This document shows, in pieces, positions 52,327 through 61,624 of a DNA stretch of 64,000 bases. The DNA lies in contig NZ_LMSI01000001.1 of the NCBI RefSeq assembly GCF_001428075.1, positions 349,512 through 413,511 on the forward strand. The letters are read 5' to 3'. Below the pieces are notes generated by a model, which saw only the letters and a list, made by a program, of their open reading frames with translations, did no database searches and was not told the origin of the DNA. Origin of the DNA: Arthrobacter sp. Soil764 (GTDB lineage: Bacteria; Actinomycetota; Actinomycetes; Actinomycetales; Micrococcaceae). Position numbers and translations under genes: made by a program. The first letter of the stretch is position 1; each line of letters begins with the position of its first letter.

Positions 52327-53004
52327 TCAGCGAACGATCTTGAAGTTGAACGCGGGAGTGCCCAAAGCGACCCAGAGACGAAGCCAGACAGGGAGGAGCA
52401 TTTCCGTGCCGCGGGCAGTGGAGATGTCCCCGAGGTCAATGATGTCCTGGTGGCCGAAATCCTTCAACAGTCCCGTGACAACGTACTTGGCATCCGCATC
52501 GTTTCCGGAGACGAAGACGCTGCTGGCTTCGGGAAGGGCGGCCGGGTGCACCATGAGGTCGGCGTTCATGGTGTTGAGCGACTTCACCACGCGGGCGGCG
52601 GGGAATGCGCGCTGGATCTGCTCGCCGAGCGAATCGGTGTCCTTCACGAACAGTGTTGGGGGCATGCCGTGGCTGAAGTCCAGCGGGTTGGCGATGTCCA
52701 CGATGACCTTGCCGTCAAGGTTTTCCGCTCCGGCCTGTGCCAGGACCTCCAGCGATGCGTTGCCGTTGGTGGCGTTGACGATGAGCTCCGCCCCGGCGGC
52801 GGCGCCGGCAAAGGTGGTCAGCGTAATGCCCGGGTTAGCGGCAGCCCAGGTGGCGAAGGGTTCGGTGCCCATGGCGTCGGCTTCAGTGCGGGCGAGCGTG
52901 GCGTCCGGGTTGCGGGTGCCAACAGCCACGGTGTGGCCGAGCTCAGCCAGCCTGGCGGCGATGGTGCGGCCGACAATGCCGGTTCCGAGGACTGCAGTCT
53001 TCAT
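52327..53004 (-). CDS. NAD(P)-binding oxidoreductase, F420-dependent reductase-like
   Basis: A 225-residue single-Rossmann protein. VLGTGIVGRTIAARLAELGHTVAVGTRNPD binds NADP, and the pattern through IVDIANPLDFSHGMPP and VVKSLNTMNADLMVHP matches F420H2:NADP-oxidoreductase-like proteins. True cofactor unknown. It is divergent from the TetR gene, which probably represses it. Confidence 0.85.
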   Translation of the reverse strand: MKTAVLGTGIVGRTIAARLAELGHTVAVGTRNPDATLARTEADAMGTEPFATWAAANPGITLTTFAGAAAGAELIVNATNGNASLEVLAQAGAENLDGKVIVDIANPLDFSHGMPPTLFVKDTDSLGEQIQRAFPAARVVKSLNTMNADLMVHPAALPEASSVFVSGNDADAKYVVTGLLKDFGHQDIIDLGDISTARGTEMLLPVWLRLWVALGTPAFNFKIVR

Positions 53005-53046
53005 GCGTGGTTCCTTTTATTTGTTCTTGGGCTTGGCCTGATCCAA

Positions 53047-53089
53047 TGTGACGGATCGTTCTCATCAGTTTGTGACGGATGGTTCCGTC
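53047..53089. promoter_or_regulatory. TetR operator region
   Basis: TGTGACGGAT-S-GTTC occurs twice, at 53047 and 53071, 24 bp apart. The second copy forms a perfect inverted repeat, GACGGA-TGGT-TCCGTC (53074-53089). The site lies between divergent redox and TetR genes. Confidence 0.7.
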
Positions 53090-53145
53090 TGTCAAACTTG
53101 GAGGCAGGAAATCTTTAGCTGAGGTTTGGAAGGGTGGGGTTTGCC

Positions 53146-53724
53146 GTGGCACGCAAGAGCGGCGAGGAGAACCGGCGCAATGTGCTTGAGGTGGCCACGC
53201 GCCTGTTCTACCAGCGGGGAATCCGTGCGGTGGGAATGGATACCGTGGTCAAGGAATGCGGGGTGGGAAACGCCACCATCTACCGGCAGTTCCCCACCAA
53301 GGACGCTCTGGCCACGGCGTACGTGCAGGGGCGCGCGGATGCCTGGTTCGAGCGGATGCGGCAGGCTGCGGAGGAACGGGCCGAGGCCCGGGAGAAGCTC
53401 ATTGCCGTGTTCGAGGTATTGGCTGAAGACACCGCCGGCGCCACCTACCGCGGGTGCCCCATGCTGAACACGAACACGGAGTTCCCGGAGGGCAACCATC
53501 CGGCGCATTTGGTGGCCGTAGCGCACAAGCAGCAGGTGCGGGACTGGTTCCATACCCTGGCAGCCGACGCCGGCGCGCAGGATCCCGGCGAGCTGGCCGA
53601 GGAGCTGCTCATCGTCCTCAATGGGGCCTACGCAACGGGTGCGGTCCTCGACGGCGCCCTGTATGGCAAGCGTGCCCTGAACCTGGCCCGGCGCCTCATC
53701 GACGGCGCCTGTGCCCCGCGCTAG
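53146..53724 (+). CDS. TetR family regulator
   Basis: A 192-residue regulator with HTH at about 8-55 (VLEVATRLFYQRGIRAVGMDTVVKECGVGNATIYRQFPTKD). GTG 53146 is preferred; GTG 53134 abuts GGAAGG. The C-terminal TetR_C domain includes YRGCPMLNTNTEFPEG, typical of the AcrR-like group that control oxidoreductases. Confidence 0.88.
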   Translation: MARKSGEENRRNVLEVATRLFYQRGIRAVGMDTVVKECGVGNATIYRQFPTKDALATAYVQGRADAWFERMRQAAEERAEAREKLIAVFEVLAEDTAGATYRGCPMLNTNTEFPEGNHPAHLVAVAHKQQVRDWFHTLAADAGAQDPGELAEELLIVLNGAYATGAVLDGALYGKRALNLARRLIDGACAPR

Positions 53725-53815
53725 GTGCGGGAAGAGACGCCAGGTCCGCTGACGCACTCCTTGCCGCGGGGCCGTCATTGCAGGAAGTGTCTCAGGGGCG
53801 CGTTATTCTCGACAC

Positions 53816-54517
53816 ATGAGTGATCCCGGCGCCCAGGCCCGCATCAGTCCGCTGCAAAAAGCCGTGTGGTGGGCCCAGGACTATGCCTACGCCGCGGGCT
53901 GGCAGGTCCGCGGATTCCTGTCGCGTGTCAAGCCGGAGTCCTTCCGCACCGGCAACCGGGCGCCCGTGCTGATCATCCCCGGCGTCTACGAGAACTGGCA
54001 GTTCATGATGCCGCTCATCCACGCCGTCCACGACGCCGGACATCCCGTCCACGTGGTCACGGTGCTCCAGCGCAACAAGATGAAGGTCCCGGACGCCGCA
54101 AAGCTGGTGGCCCAGCACCTGGAGGAGGCGGGGCTGCGCGATGCCATCCTGGTGGCGCACAGCAAGGGCGGCCTGATCGGAAAATACGCCATGCTGTCCC
54201 TGGACCCTGAGCACCGGATCGACCGGATGATCGCCGTGTGTGCACCCTTCTCCGGCTCCCGCTACGCCCGGTACATGCTGCTGCCCAGCCTGCGGATCTT
54301 CTCGCCAAAGAACGCCCTGACGCTCCAGATGTCCCGCGAGCTGGCCATCAACAGCCGCATCACCTCCATTTACGGACCGTTCGATCCGCACATTCCGGAA
54401 GGCAGCGTCCTGCCAGGGGCCACCAACATTGAGCTGCCGGTGGCGGGGCACTTCAAAATCCTCGGCGACCCCGCCACCGCCCGGATCATTGTGGAGCAGC
54501 TGAACCTTCCGGCCTGA
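53816..54517 (+). CDS. Alpha/beta hydrolase, triacylglycerol lipase-like
   Basis: A 233-residue hydrolase. The nucleophile elbow reads AHSKGG (Ser), the oxyanion part PVLIIPGVYENWQFM, and a late His is in LPVAGHFKI. ATG 53816 is 6 nt after TATTCT and has no ribosome site, so it may be leaderless. The 3' end overlaps the convergent flavoprotein gene by 32 bp. Confidence 0.82.
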   Translation: MSDPGAQARISPLQKAVWWAQDYAYAAGWQVRGFLSRVKPESFRTGNRAPVLIIPGVYENWQFMMPLIHAVHDAGHPVHVVTVLQRNKMKVPDAAKLVAQHLEEAGLRDAILVAHSKGGLIGKYAMLSLDPEHRIDRMIAVCAPFSGSRYARYMLLPSLRIFSPKNALTLQMSRELAINSRITSIYGPFDPHIPEGSVLPGATNIELPVAGHFKILGDPATARIIVEQLNLPA

Positions 54518-55592
54518 TTTTGATGGGGCTCTGCGTTGCTGCGATGTGCCGTGCAATGAAGGCCGCGTCCCTGCCCACGCCGTGGACCATGGAGGACGCC
54601 AGCGACTGCTGGAAGACGGCGCCCAGGAAATAGAGCCCCGCCTGGGCCCTCACCACGCCGCGGTCCTGTTCCGGGCCGCCGTCCGGGCCGAACACCGGCA
54701 GATGGATCCACTCGAGGTCCGGGTGGAAACCGGTGCACCAGATGACGTTGGCCACCTCCAAGGTGCGTCCGTCCGCGAGCAGCGGCAGGCCGTCTTTGCT
54801 GCCTTCCGTCCTGGGAACGCGTTCGACGCCGGCACGCACCAGGTCGCGGTTCTTCACCCTGACCAGTGGTCCGCTGTGCGCGAGGATTTGGGGACGTGCC
54901 TTGCGGCCCATCGGCGTGTTGAGCGTCAGGATATGGGAGAAGGCGAAGAAGACGGCGAGGGTGAGCGGCCTGGCGGCCACGGCGTCGATGGGCCAGGGGA
55001 TCTCCCCGGGATGCCTGCCGGAGAGATAGGTTTTACGGGTGGCAGCCAGTTCCAGGGCGATGTCCGCGCCGGAGTTCCCTGCCCCGACCACCAGGACAGG
55101 GCCCGCGCCGAGCTCTTTTGGGCTCTTGTAGCTTGCCGCCGTGAACTGCCGGACGGCCGGGTTGAGGTCCTGGGCGAACGCCGGCACTTTGGGCTTCCGG
55201 TCCCAGCCGGCGGCCACCACCACGTTGTCCGCTTCGAGGTGCTGGCCGCCAGCTTCGATGGCGAAACGGTGTCCGTTGTGGCTCAAGCCGGTGACCCGCA
55301 CGTTGTTCCTCACCGGCAGCTCGTACGTTTCCGCATAGCTGCTGAGGTAGTCGGCGAACTCCTCCCGGGAGGGGTAGGACCAGGGCGGTGCGGGGAAGCG
55401 GCTGCCCGGAAGTGCGTCATAGCGCGCCGGCGTGAACAGCCGGAGGGAATCCCAGCGGGTACGCCAGCTGTCACCGGGCCTGGCATTCCCATCCAGGATG
55501 ACGAAGGGACGCTTCAGGCGGGACAAGTGGTAGCCCATGGCCAGACCTGCCTGGCCGCCGCCGATCACCACGGTGTCGAAGTGCTCTGACAT
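54486..55592 (-). CDS. Flavin-containing monooxygenase-like NAD(P)/FAD oxidoreductase
   Basis: A 368-residue protein with FAD motif GGGQAGLAMGYHLSRL and NADPH motif VGAGNSGADIALELA. WDSLRLFTPARYDALPG and VIWCTGFHPDLEWI match CzcO/YpmP-type FMO-like enzymes. Divergent TetR gene and a perfect operator indicate induction by a small molecule. Confidence 0.87.
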   Translation of the reverse strand: MSEHFDTVVIGGGQAGLAMGYHLSRLKRPFVILDGNARPGDSWRTRWDSLRLFTPARYDALPGSRFPAPPWSYPSREEFADYLSSYAETYELPVRNNVRVTGLSHNGHRFAIEAGGQHLEADNVVVAAGWDRKPKVPAFAQDLNPAVRQFTAASYKSPKELGAGPVLVVGAGNSGADIALELAATRKTYLSGRHPGEIPWPIDAVAARPLTLAVFFAFSHILTLNTPMGRKARPQILAHSGPLVRVKNRDLVRAGVERVPRTEGSKDGLPLLADGRTLEVANVIWCTGFHPDLEWIHLPVFGPDGGPEQDRGVVRAQAGLYFLGAVFQQSLASSMVHGVGRDAAFIARHIAATQSPIKIRPEGSAAPQ

Positions 55593-55673
55593 GGTGCCCT
55601 GCCCTTCCGCCCTGGACCTCCGGCTTTTTGGATGCTGCGCATTGCCACCGCCGGTCCAGGCTTCCTGCTAGGA

Positions 55674-55698
55674 TTCATCCGAATACACTTCGGATGAA
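55674..55698. promoter_or_regulatory. Perfect TetR operator palindrome
   Basis: Ten-base arms TTCATCCGAA and TTCGGATGAA are separated by 5 bp. The site lies between the divergent flavoprotein and TetR genes, 18 bp before the TetR start, so both promoters should be covered. Confidence 0.8.
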
Positions 55699-55716
55699 AT
55701 TAGGGTAGGCCTGCCG

Positions 55717-56370
55717 ATGAATGCAGTCAATGCCCCGGCACGCCGCTATCACTCGCCGCGGCGGAAGGAACAGGCGGCGGCCACGCGCGACGCCGTCCTG
55801 GGTGCTGCCCGTGAGCTCTTCGTGGGGGAGGGCTACCGTTCCACCACCGTGGCCGGCATCGCACGGAGGGCCGGCGTCGCCGTCGACACCATTTACGCCA
55901 CCATCGGCCGCAAGCCGGATCTGCTGCGGGAAGTGGTGGAAACAGCCATCTCGGGGACCGGCCAGGCGGTGCCCGCTGAGCGCCGCGATTACGTGATCCG
56001 GATGCGGGAAGCGAAGACTGCAGCGGAGAAGATCCGGATTTATGCGGTGGCTTTGGCGGGGATCCAGCCGCGGCTGGCTCCGGTGTACGTGGCGCTGCGC
56101 GATGCCGCCGGCACCGATCCCGACTGCGCAGCGCTCTGGAAGGAGATTTCGGAACGGCGTGCGGCGAACATGCTGAAGTTCGTCGAGGAACTTGCTGCCA
56201 CGGGAGAGTTGCGCAGCGACCGCCCGGCCGCCGAGCTCGCGGACGCCGTATGGAGCATGAACGGGCCCGAATACTGGGTGCTGTTGGTGGACCAGCGCGG
56301 GTGGAGTCCCGACCAGTTCGCGGCCTGGCTCGACGACGCCTGGTGCCGGCTGATGCTCGAGCCAAAATGA
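55717..56370 (+). CDS. TetR family regulator
   Basis: A 217-residue regulator with HTH at about 22-65 (AARELFVGEGYRSTTVAGIARRAGVAVDTIYATIGRKPDLL). It likely represses the divergent monooxygenase and itself through the palindrome at 55674. Confidence 0.9.
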   Translation: MNAVNAPARRYHSPRRKEQAAATRDAVLGAARELFVGEGYRSTTVAGIARRAGVAVDTIYATIGRKPDLLREVVETAISGTGQAVPAERRDYVIRMREAKTAAEKIRIYAVALAGIQPRLAPVYVALRDAAGTDPDCAALWKEISERRAANMLKFVEELAATGELRSDRPAAELADAVWSMNGPEYWVLLVDQRGWSPDQFAAWLDDAWCRLMLEPK

Positions 56371-56524
56371 GTCTGATTTGGATAGAAGCGCAGGTCAGAG
56401 GCTTATTGAACTTTCAAATAACTTGAGCTTTCGTTGACCCTTTACCCCCTCACTTCCTGAGATTGGCCGTGCAATGTTGTCCCCAGTTAGGCCAACACAC
56501 CACAAAAGTCTGAGGGGACACACC

Positions 56525-57070
56525 ATGAAGAACAGCACTCTGATCAAGGGAACCGCAGCCATCGCCGTCGGTGCAGCACTGTTGCTGGGCGGCGGCGGAA
56601 CCCTCGCCGCATGGAACGACCAAGCAACTGCTGCTCCTGGCAGCATCGTTTCGGGCGATCTCAAGATTGGTCTGAACAGCGCTCCCGGAGTCTGGACTGA
56701 CCGTGCCGGCACCGACATCACGGCCAAGATCAAAGACGGAACATATCTGGTGGTTCCCGGCGACCTGCTCACCTTCAAGCAGGATCTCGACGTGACACTT
56801 ACGGGAGCCAAGATGGCAGCGAACATCACCGCCAGCGGTGCAAATGCTGCCAACGGGTTCGTGGGCGACAGTGTTGTCGTCTCGGCGCCGGTGCTGACCC
56901 TGGGAGCTACTGATGTTGTTGCTAACCCGCTCACCACCTCTAAGAAGGTCACAGCAACCATCACGTTCCAGTTCAAATCCGGGACAACGGGCCGCGTGGA
57001 TGTCAACAAGACCTACAACTTCAACAACGTCGAGTTCACGCTTTCCCAGGTGCTCCAGGCGGGCGCCTAG
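56525..57070 (+). CDS. TasA/camelysin-like alternate-signal-peptide protein
   Basis: A 181-residue exported protein. The signal MKNSTLIKGTAAIAVGAALL ends GGGGTLAAWNDQA, giving the A-A-W motif of SipW substrates. The mature part is a beta-rich domain with IVSGDLKIGL and LTFKQDLDVTLTG, the layout of TasA-like fibre subunits. GAGGGG precedes ATG 56525. A GC hairpin follows its stop, as expected for a highly expressed first gene. Confidence 0.78.
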   Translation: MKNSTLIKGTAAIAVGAALLLGGGGTLAAWNDQATAAPGSIVSGDLKIGLNSAPGVWTDRAGTDITAKIKDGTYLVVPGDLLTFKQDLDVTLTGAKMAANITASGANAANGFVGDSVVVSAPVLTLGATDVVANPLTTSKKVTATITFQFKSGTTGRVDVNKTYNFNNVEFTLSQVLQAGA

Positions 57071-57078
57071 CAGCCCCG

Positions 57079-57104
57079 GGCGGGTGGCTGAAACGCCACC
57101 CGCC
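57079..57104 (+). terminator. Intra-operon hairpin
   Basis: A 10-bp stem, GGCGGGTGGC with GCCACCCGCC and loop TGAAAC, lies between the first and second genes and has no T-run. It may stabilise the upstream mRNA or give partial termination, favouring the first gene. Confidence 0.5.
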
Positions 57105-57142
57105 TGAATTACGGAAGCAGGAACCAGGACCAGGAGGAGATC

Positions 57143-57739
57143 ATGCGCATCAAGCGCAGGCTGCAGGCGGCAGTATTGGTCGCCGGTGCAGTGGTCCTGG
57201 GCCTGTTGACAGTTCAGGGAACCTACGCGTTGTGGAGTGCGGCGGCGTCCGCCTCTCCTGGAACCATTACGTCGGCGTCGTTCGATACGGCGCTGACGGC
57301 GGTCAACACGGGCCAAACAACCACCATGACCCTGGCCAACGGGACGCCAGCCACCCTGACCTTGTCACCCGCAGGGACCCTGGGGCCAGGCACTCCGGTC
57401 TACGGCGGTGTGGTGGTCACCAACAGCACCAACGCCGGCGGCCAGTTCAACACGGCCATGACGGCAAGCCAGCCCGCCATCGCCAATGTCGGCGGCGGAA
57501 CCCTTGCCGGCTACATCAGTGTCAGCGCCAAAACGGCCGCTTCCTCGGCCGAATGCAGCACCACCGCAGGCTTCGCGTCGATCAGTACCGCCGGGTTGGT
57601 CTCGCCTACGGTTGCAAAGGGCGGTTCCACGGTCTTCTGCTTCCAGATCAGCCTGAACGCGAACGCCGCAAACGCCTCACCATCAGTAGAAGGAAAATCT
57701 GTGACCATCTCCATCCAGCTCACCGCACGGCAGCTCTGA
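57143..57739 (+). CDS. Alternate-signal-peptide surface protein
   Basis: A 198-residue exported protein. The signal ends VQGTYALWSAAAS, with the Y-A-L-W motif. The mature Thr/Ala/Gly-rich beta domain has two Cys (SAECSTT, VFCFQISL). GGAGGAG precedes ATG. It probably assembles with the TasA-like subunit. Confidence 0.75.
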   Translation: MRIKRRLQAAVLVAGAVVLGLLTVQGTYALWSAAASASPGTITSASFDTALTAVNTGQTTTMTLANGTPATLTLSPAGTLGPGTPVYGGVVVTNSTNAGGQFNTAMTASQPAIANVGGGTLAGYISVSAKTAASSAECSTTAGFASISTAGLVSPTVAKGGSTVFCFQISLNANAANASPSVEGKSVTISIQLTARQL

Positions 57740-57751
57740 GGGGTGTGTCCG

Positions 57752-58396
57752 GTGAGTACTGACCTGACCGAACGCCTGCTCGGCGGCGACGCCGGCTCCA
57801 CCGAACGCCGGAACGGGACCAAGGCGGACACGCAGCAGCGGGGACGCAGGCGCAATGCCGCCTGGACCGCCGTCGGACGTTTGCTGAGCTTGGCCGCCAT
57901 GCTGGCGGCACTTTTCGCCGCGATGGTCCTGATCGTGGTGCCGGTGGCCACGGGCTCGCAGACCTATACGGTGCTGACCAACTCCATGGCCCAGAAATAC
58001 CCGCCGGGCACGTTCATGGTGATGAAGCCTGCGCCGTTTGACGAGCTCAAGTATGGCGATGTCATCGCCTTCCAGCTCTACTCGGGCCGGCCGGAGGTGG
58101 AAACACACCGGATCGTCGGTTTCGGGTCCACCCAGCAGGGCGAAAAGACGCTGATCACCAGGGGCGACAACAACGGCGCCAACGATGAGAACCCGGTCCG
58201 CGCCATCCAGGTCAAAGGCAAGTTGTTCTACGCAGTTCCCTACGTGGGTTTCGTGGCCAACTTCCTGGGCAACTCGGACCGGGGCATGTGGACGGTCATC
58301 GCGGCCGTGGCCCTCATCGGCTACGGCGCCATCACCATCTACAAGTCGGTCCGCAAAACCCGTTCGCCTGACCAACAGGCTGCCGAGGCGGAGTAG
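57752..58396 (+). CDS. sipW: ER-type (SipW-like) signal peptidase I
   Basis: A 214-residue membrane protease. A basic N-terminus leads to a helix at about 45-66. The catalytic Ser78 is in LTNSM; in place of the usual bacterial Lys there is His119 (VETHRIVG), and Asp139 and Asp145 are in ITRGDNNGANDE. This Ser-His-Asp arrangement marks the ER/archaeal/SipW class. A second helix is at about 185-205. GTG 57752 is 8 nt after GAGGGG. It should cleave the Trp-motif signal peptides encoded beside it. Confidence 0.88.
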   Translation: MSTDLTERLLGGDAGSTERRNGTKADTQQRGRRRNAAWTAVGRLLSLAAMLAALFAAMVLIVVPVATGSQTYTVLTNSMAQKYPPGTFMVMKPAPFDELKYGDVIAFQLYSGRPEVETHRIVGFGSTQQGEKTLITRGDNNGANDENPVRAIQVKGKLFYAVPYVGFVANFLGNSDRGMWTVIAAVALIGYGAITIYKSVRKTRSPDQQAAEAE

Positions 58397-58885
58397 ATGG
58401 CACGGTTCCGGAACCTTCCCGGTGGGGGACTCGCCGTCGGGGCGTTCGTCCTCACGGTGCTGTTGGGCGCAGGCGGCGCCGCGGCGTCGGCCCTCTGGCA
58501 GCAAAGCGCGACGGCCACGATGACCGTCACCGCCTCCGGCACATGGCCCGGTCCCGTGTTTCCCACGCCTGTTTGCAGCAACGTGGACAGCGCGAACAAG
58601 TACGTATCACTCGGGTACTCCGGTTTATCCGAGGCCCCTGTGAAGCTCACCTTTTCCGCCGCCGGAACCAACGGAATATACGGGACGACGACAGATGCCG
58701 CCGGACCATTCGGGACTTCCGGGAGCGTCACGCTGTGGGGAGACTCCGCGATTTTCACCCAAGTTAACACCAGCCCGGCCACAGTCAAGATCGTTGCTAC
58801 CTTTTCCGGCGGTTCGCAGACGACGGTGTACGTCAAGGTGAGCCTCGAGATCGGGACCGGAAACAAGAAGATCTCCTGCGCCTGA
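58397..58885 (+). CDS. Alternate-signal-peptide surface protein
   Basis: A 162-residue exported protein starting directly after the peptidase stop. The signal ends GGAAASALWQQSATA (A-L-W motif). The mature domain is a short beta sandwich with two Cys, the last near the C-terminus (KKISCA). Likely a minor or cap subunit. Confidence 0.75.
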   Translation: MARFRNLPGGGLAVGAFVLTVLLGAGGAAASALWQQSATATMTVTASGTWPGPVFPTPVCSNVDSANKYVSLGYSGLSEAPVKLTFSAAGTNGIYGTTTDAAGPFGTSGSVTLWGDSAIFTQVNTSPATVKIVATFSGGSQTTVYVKVSLEIGTGNKKISCA

Positions 58886-58891
58886 CAGGAC

Positions 58892-58967
58892 GCCAGCCCG
58901 GCGGAAGAAGGTGCCGCTGCAATACCCCCAACGCAGCGGCGCCGCCTCCCGCCGGGCTGGCCTTTTT
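58892..58967 (+). terminator. Strong terminator of the SipW operon
   Basis: A 13-bp outer stem (GCCAGCCCGGCGG and complement) encloses an inner GCCGCTGC/GCAGCGGC hairpin and is followed by CTTTTT. Confidence 0.85.
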
Positions 58968-59036
58968 CGCAGAAGGCGCGTGCCGCCGTCGTACTTTCCC
59001 GCCCGTGTCTGCCGGCTGTCTGGTGACGGCCGTCCG

Positions 59037-59048
59037 TACACTGGCACC
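59037..59048 (+). promoter_or_regulatory. -10 element for a leaderless start
   Basis: TACACT at 59037-59042 lies 6 nt before the ATG at 59049; no ribosome site is present. Confidence 0.45.
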
Positions 59049-60622
<1,574 letters not shown>

Positions 60623-60682
60623 TCTGAACCTGTAGCTGTGAGGGTGGGCAGGACCCGGGTGGGTTGCAGCCGAAGCAACCCT

Positions 60683-61588
60683 TTACCGCCTGGGTGCGAT
60701 CCGCCGTCGTGCCGCGAACGCGAACAGCGACGTAGTGGCCACCGTGGCCAGGTATCCGGCGATCACGATCAGCGCGATGCCCGCCCAGAAGTAGTTGGTG
60801 GTGCTGGCCTCCTGCCACGGGCTGGGCGCAATCCGGATCAGCGAAAACACCGCCACCACCGCCGAGGCCAGCCCGATCAGCACCGGCAGCGTGAGCCAGA
60901 TCCGGGCCGAGCCCACATGCTCACCGAACCCGTCCCACTCGTTCCAGGAACCGCGGCGCAGGATCAGCCACCCCGCCGGAATCATGAACGCGCCCACCAG
61001 CAGGAACGCTGCCACCACGTCGGCAGGCCGGTGCCACTGGTTGATCAGCGTGGACACCCCGGATGCGATGGCGAAGCTGCCGCCGATGAAGCCGGCCATG
61101 GGCCGCCAGCGCGGGGACGCCATCAGGAACACGGCGGCCGCCGCGGACGCCGCCAGGGTGGTGTGCCCGGACGGCAGCGAATTCAGCTCCAGCGTCAGCA
61201 CCCCTTTGTCCGGGCGCGGCGGCAGCAGGTCCTTCAGCACCTGGGTGGCCACGTTCGCGCCGATGCAGGCGGCCACGGCAATCCCGGCCTCCGCCCAGTG
61301 CCGCCGGATCACGGTGACGAACAGGACCACGACAGCGGCCATCACCAGCGAGATGGTGGGCAGCAGGTCCAGGAACCGGGTTGCTGCCTTCCCGGCGGGC
61401 CCGTGGATTTCCACCGCTTCGACCAGCGCGGACTCGTCAATGAACTGTCCGGTGGTGGTCTGGACGAAGAAGTAGTAGGTGGCAAACAGCCCGGCAATGC
61501 ACGCCAGGGTGGACAGCACGAACAGGAACGCCGAGCCCGGGGCAGGCCGGGCAAGTGTCCTGGTGGGTAGTTGCCGTGAAGAAGTCAT
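60683..61588 (-). CDS. PAP2 superfamily phosphatase
   Basis: A 301-residue membrane protein with about six helices. Motifs KDLLPPRP, PSGHTTLAA and a late STLINQWHRPADV are present. Lipid-phosphate phosphatase, possibly for undecaprenyl or inositol phosphates. The start is uncertain; ATG 61588 is used and GTG 61606 is possible. Confidence 0.85.
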   Translation of the reverse strand: MTSSRQLPTRTLARPAPGSAFLFVLSTLACIAGLFATYYFFVQTTTGQFIDESALVEAVEIHGPAGKAATRFLDLLPTISLVMAAVVVLFVTVIRRHWAEAGIAVAACIGANVATQVLKDLLPPRPDKGVLTLELNSLPSGHTTLAASAAAAVFLMASPRWRPMAGFIGGSFAIASGVSTLINQWHRPADVVAAFLLVGAFMIPAGWLILRRGSWNEWDGFGEHVGSARIWLTLPVLIGLASAVVAVFSLIRIAPSPWQEASTTNYFWAGIALIVIAGYLATVATTSLFAFAARRRIAPRR

Positions 61589-61624
61589 CGCGGTTAAGGG
61601 TGACACAGAAAGCTGGAAGGCCGC

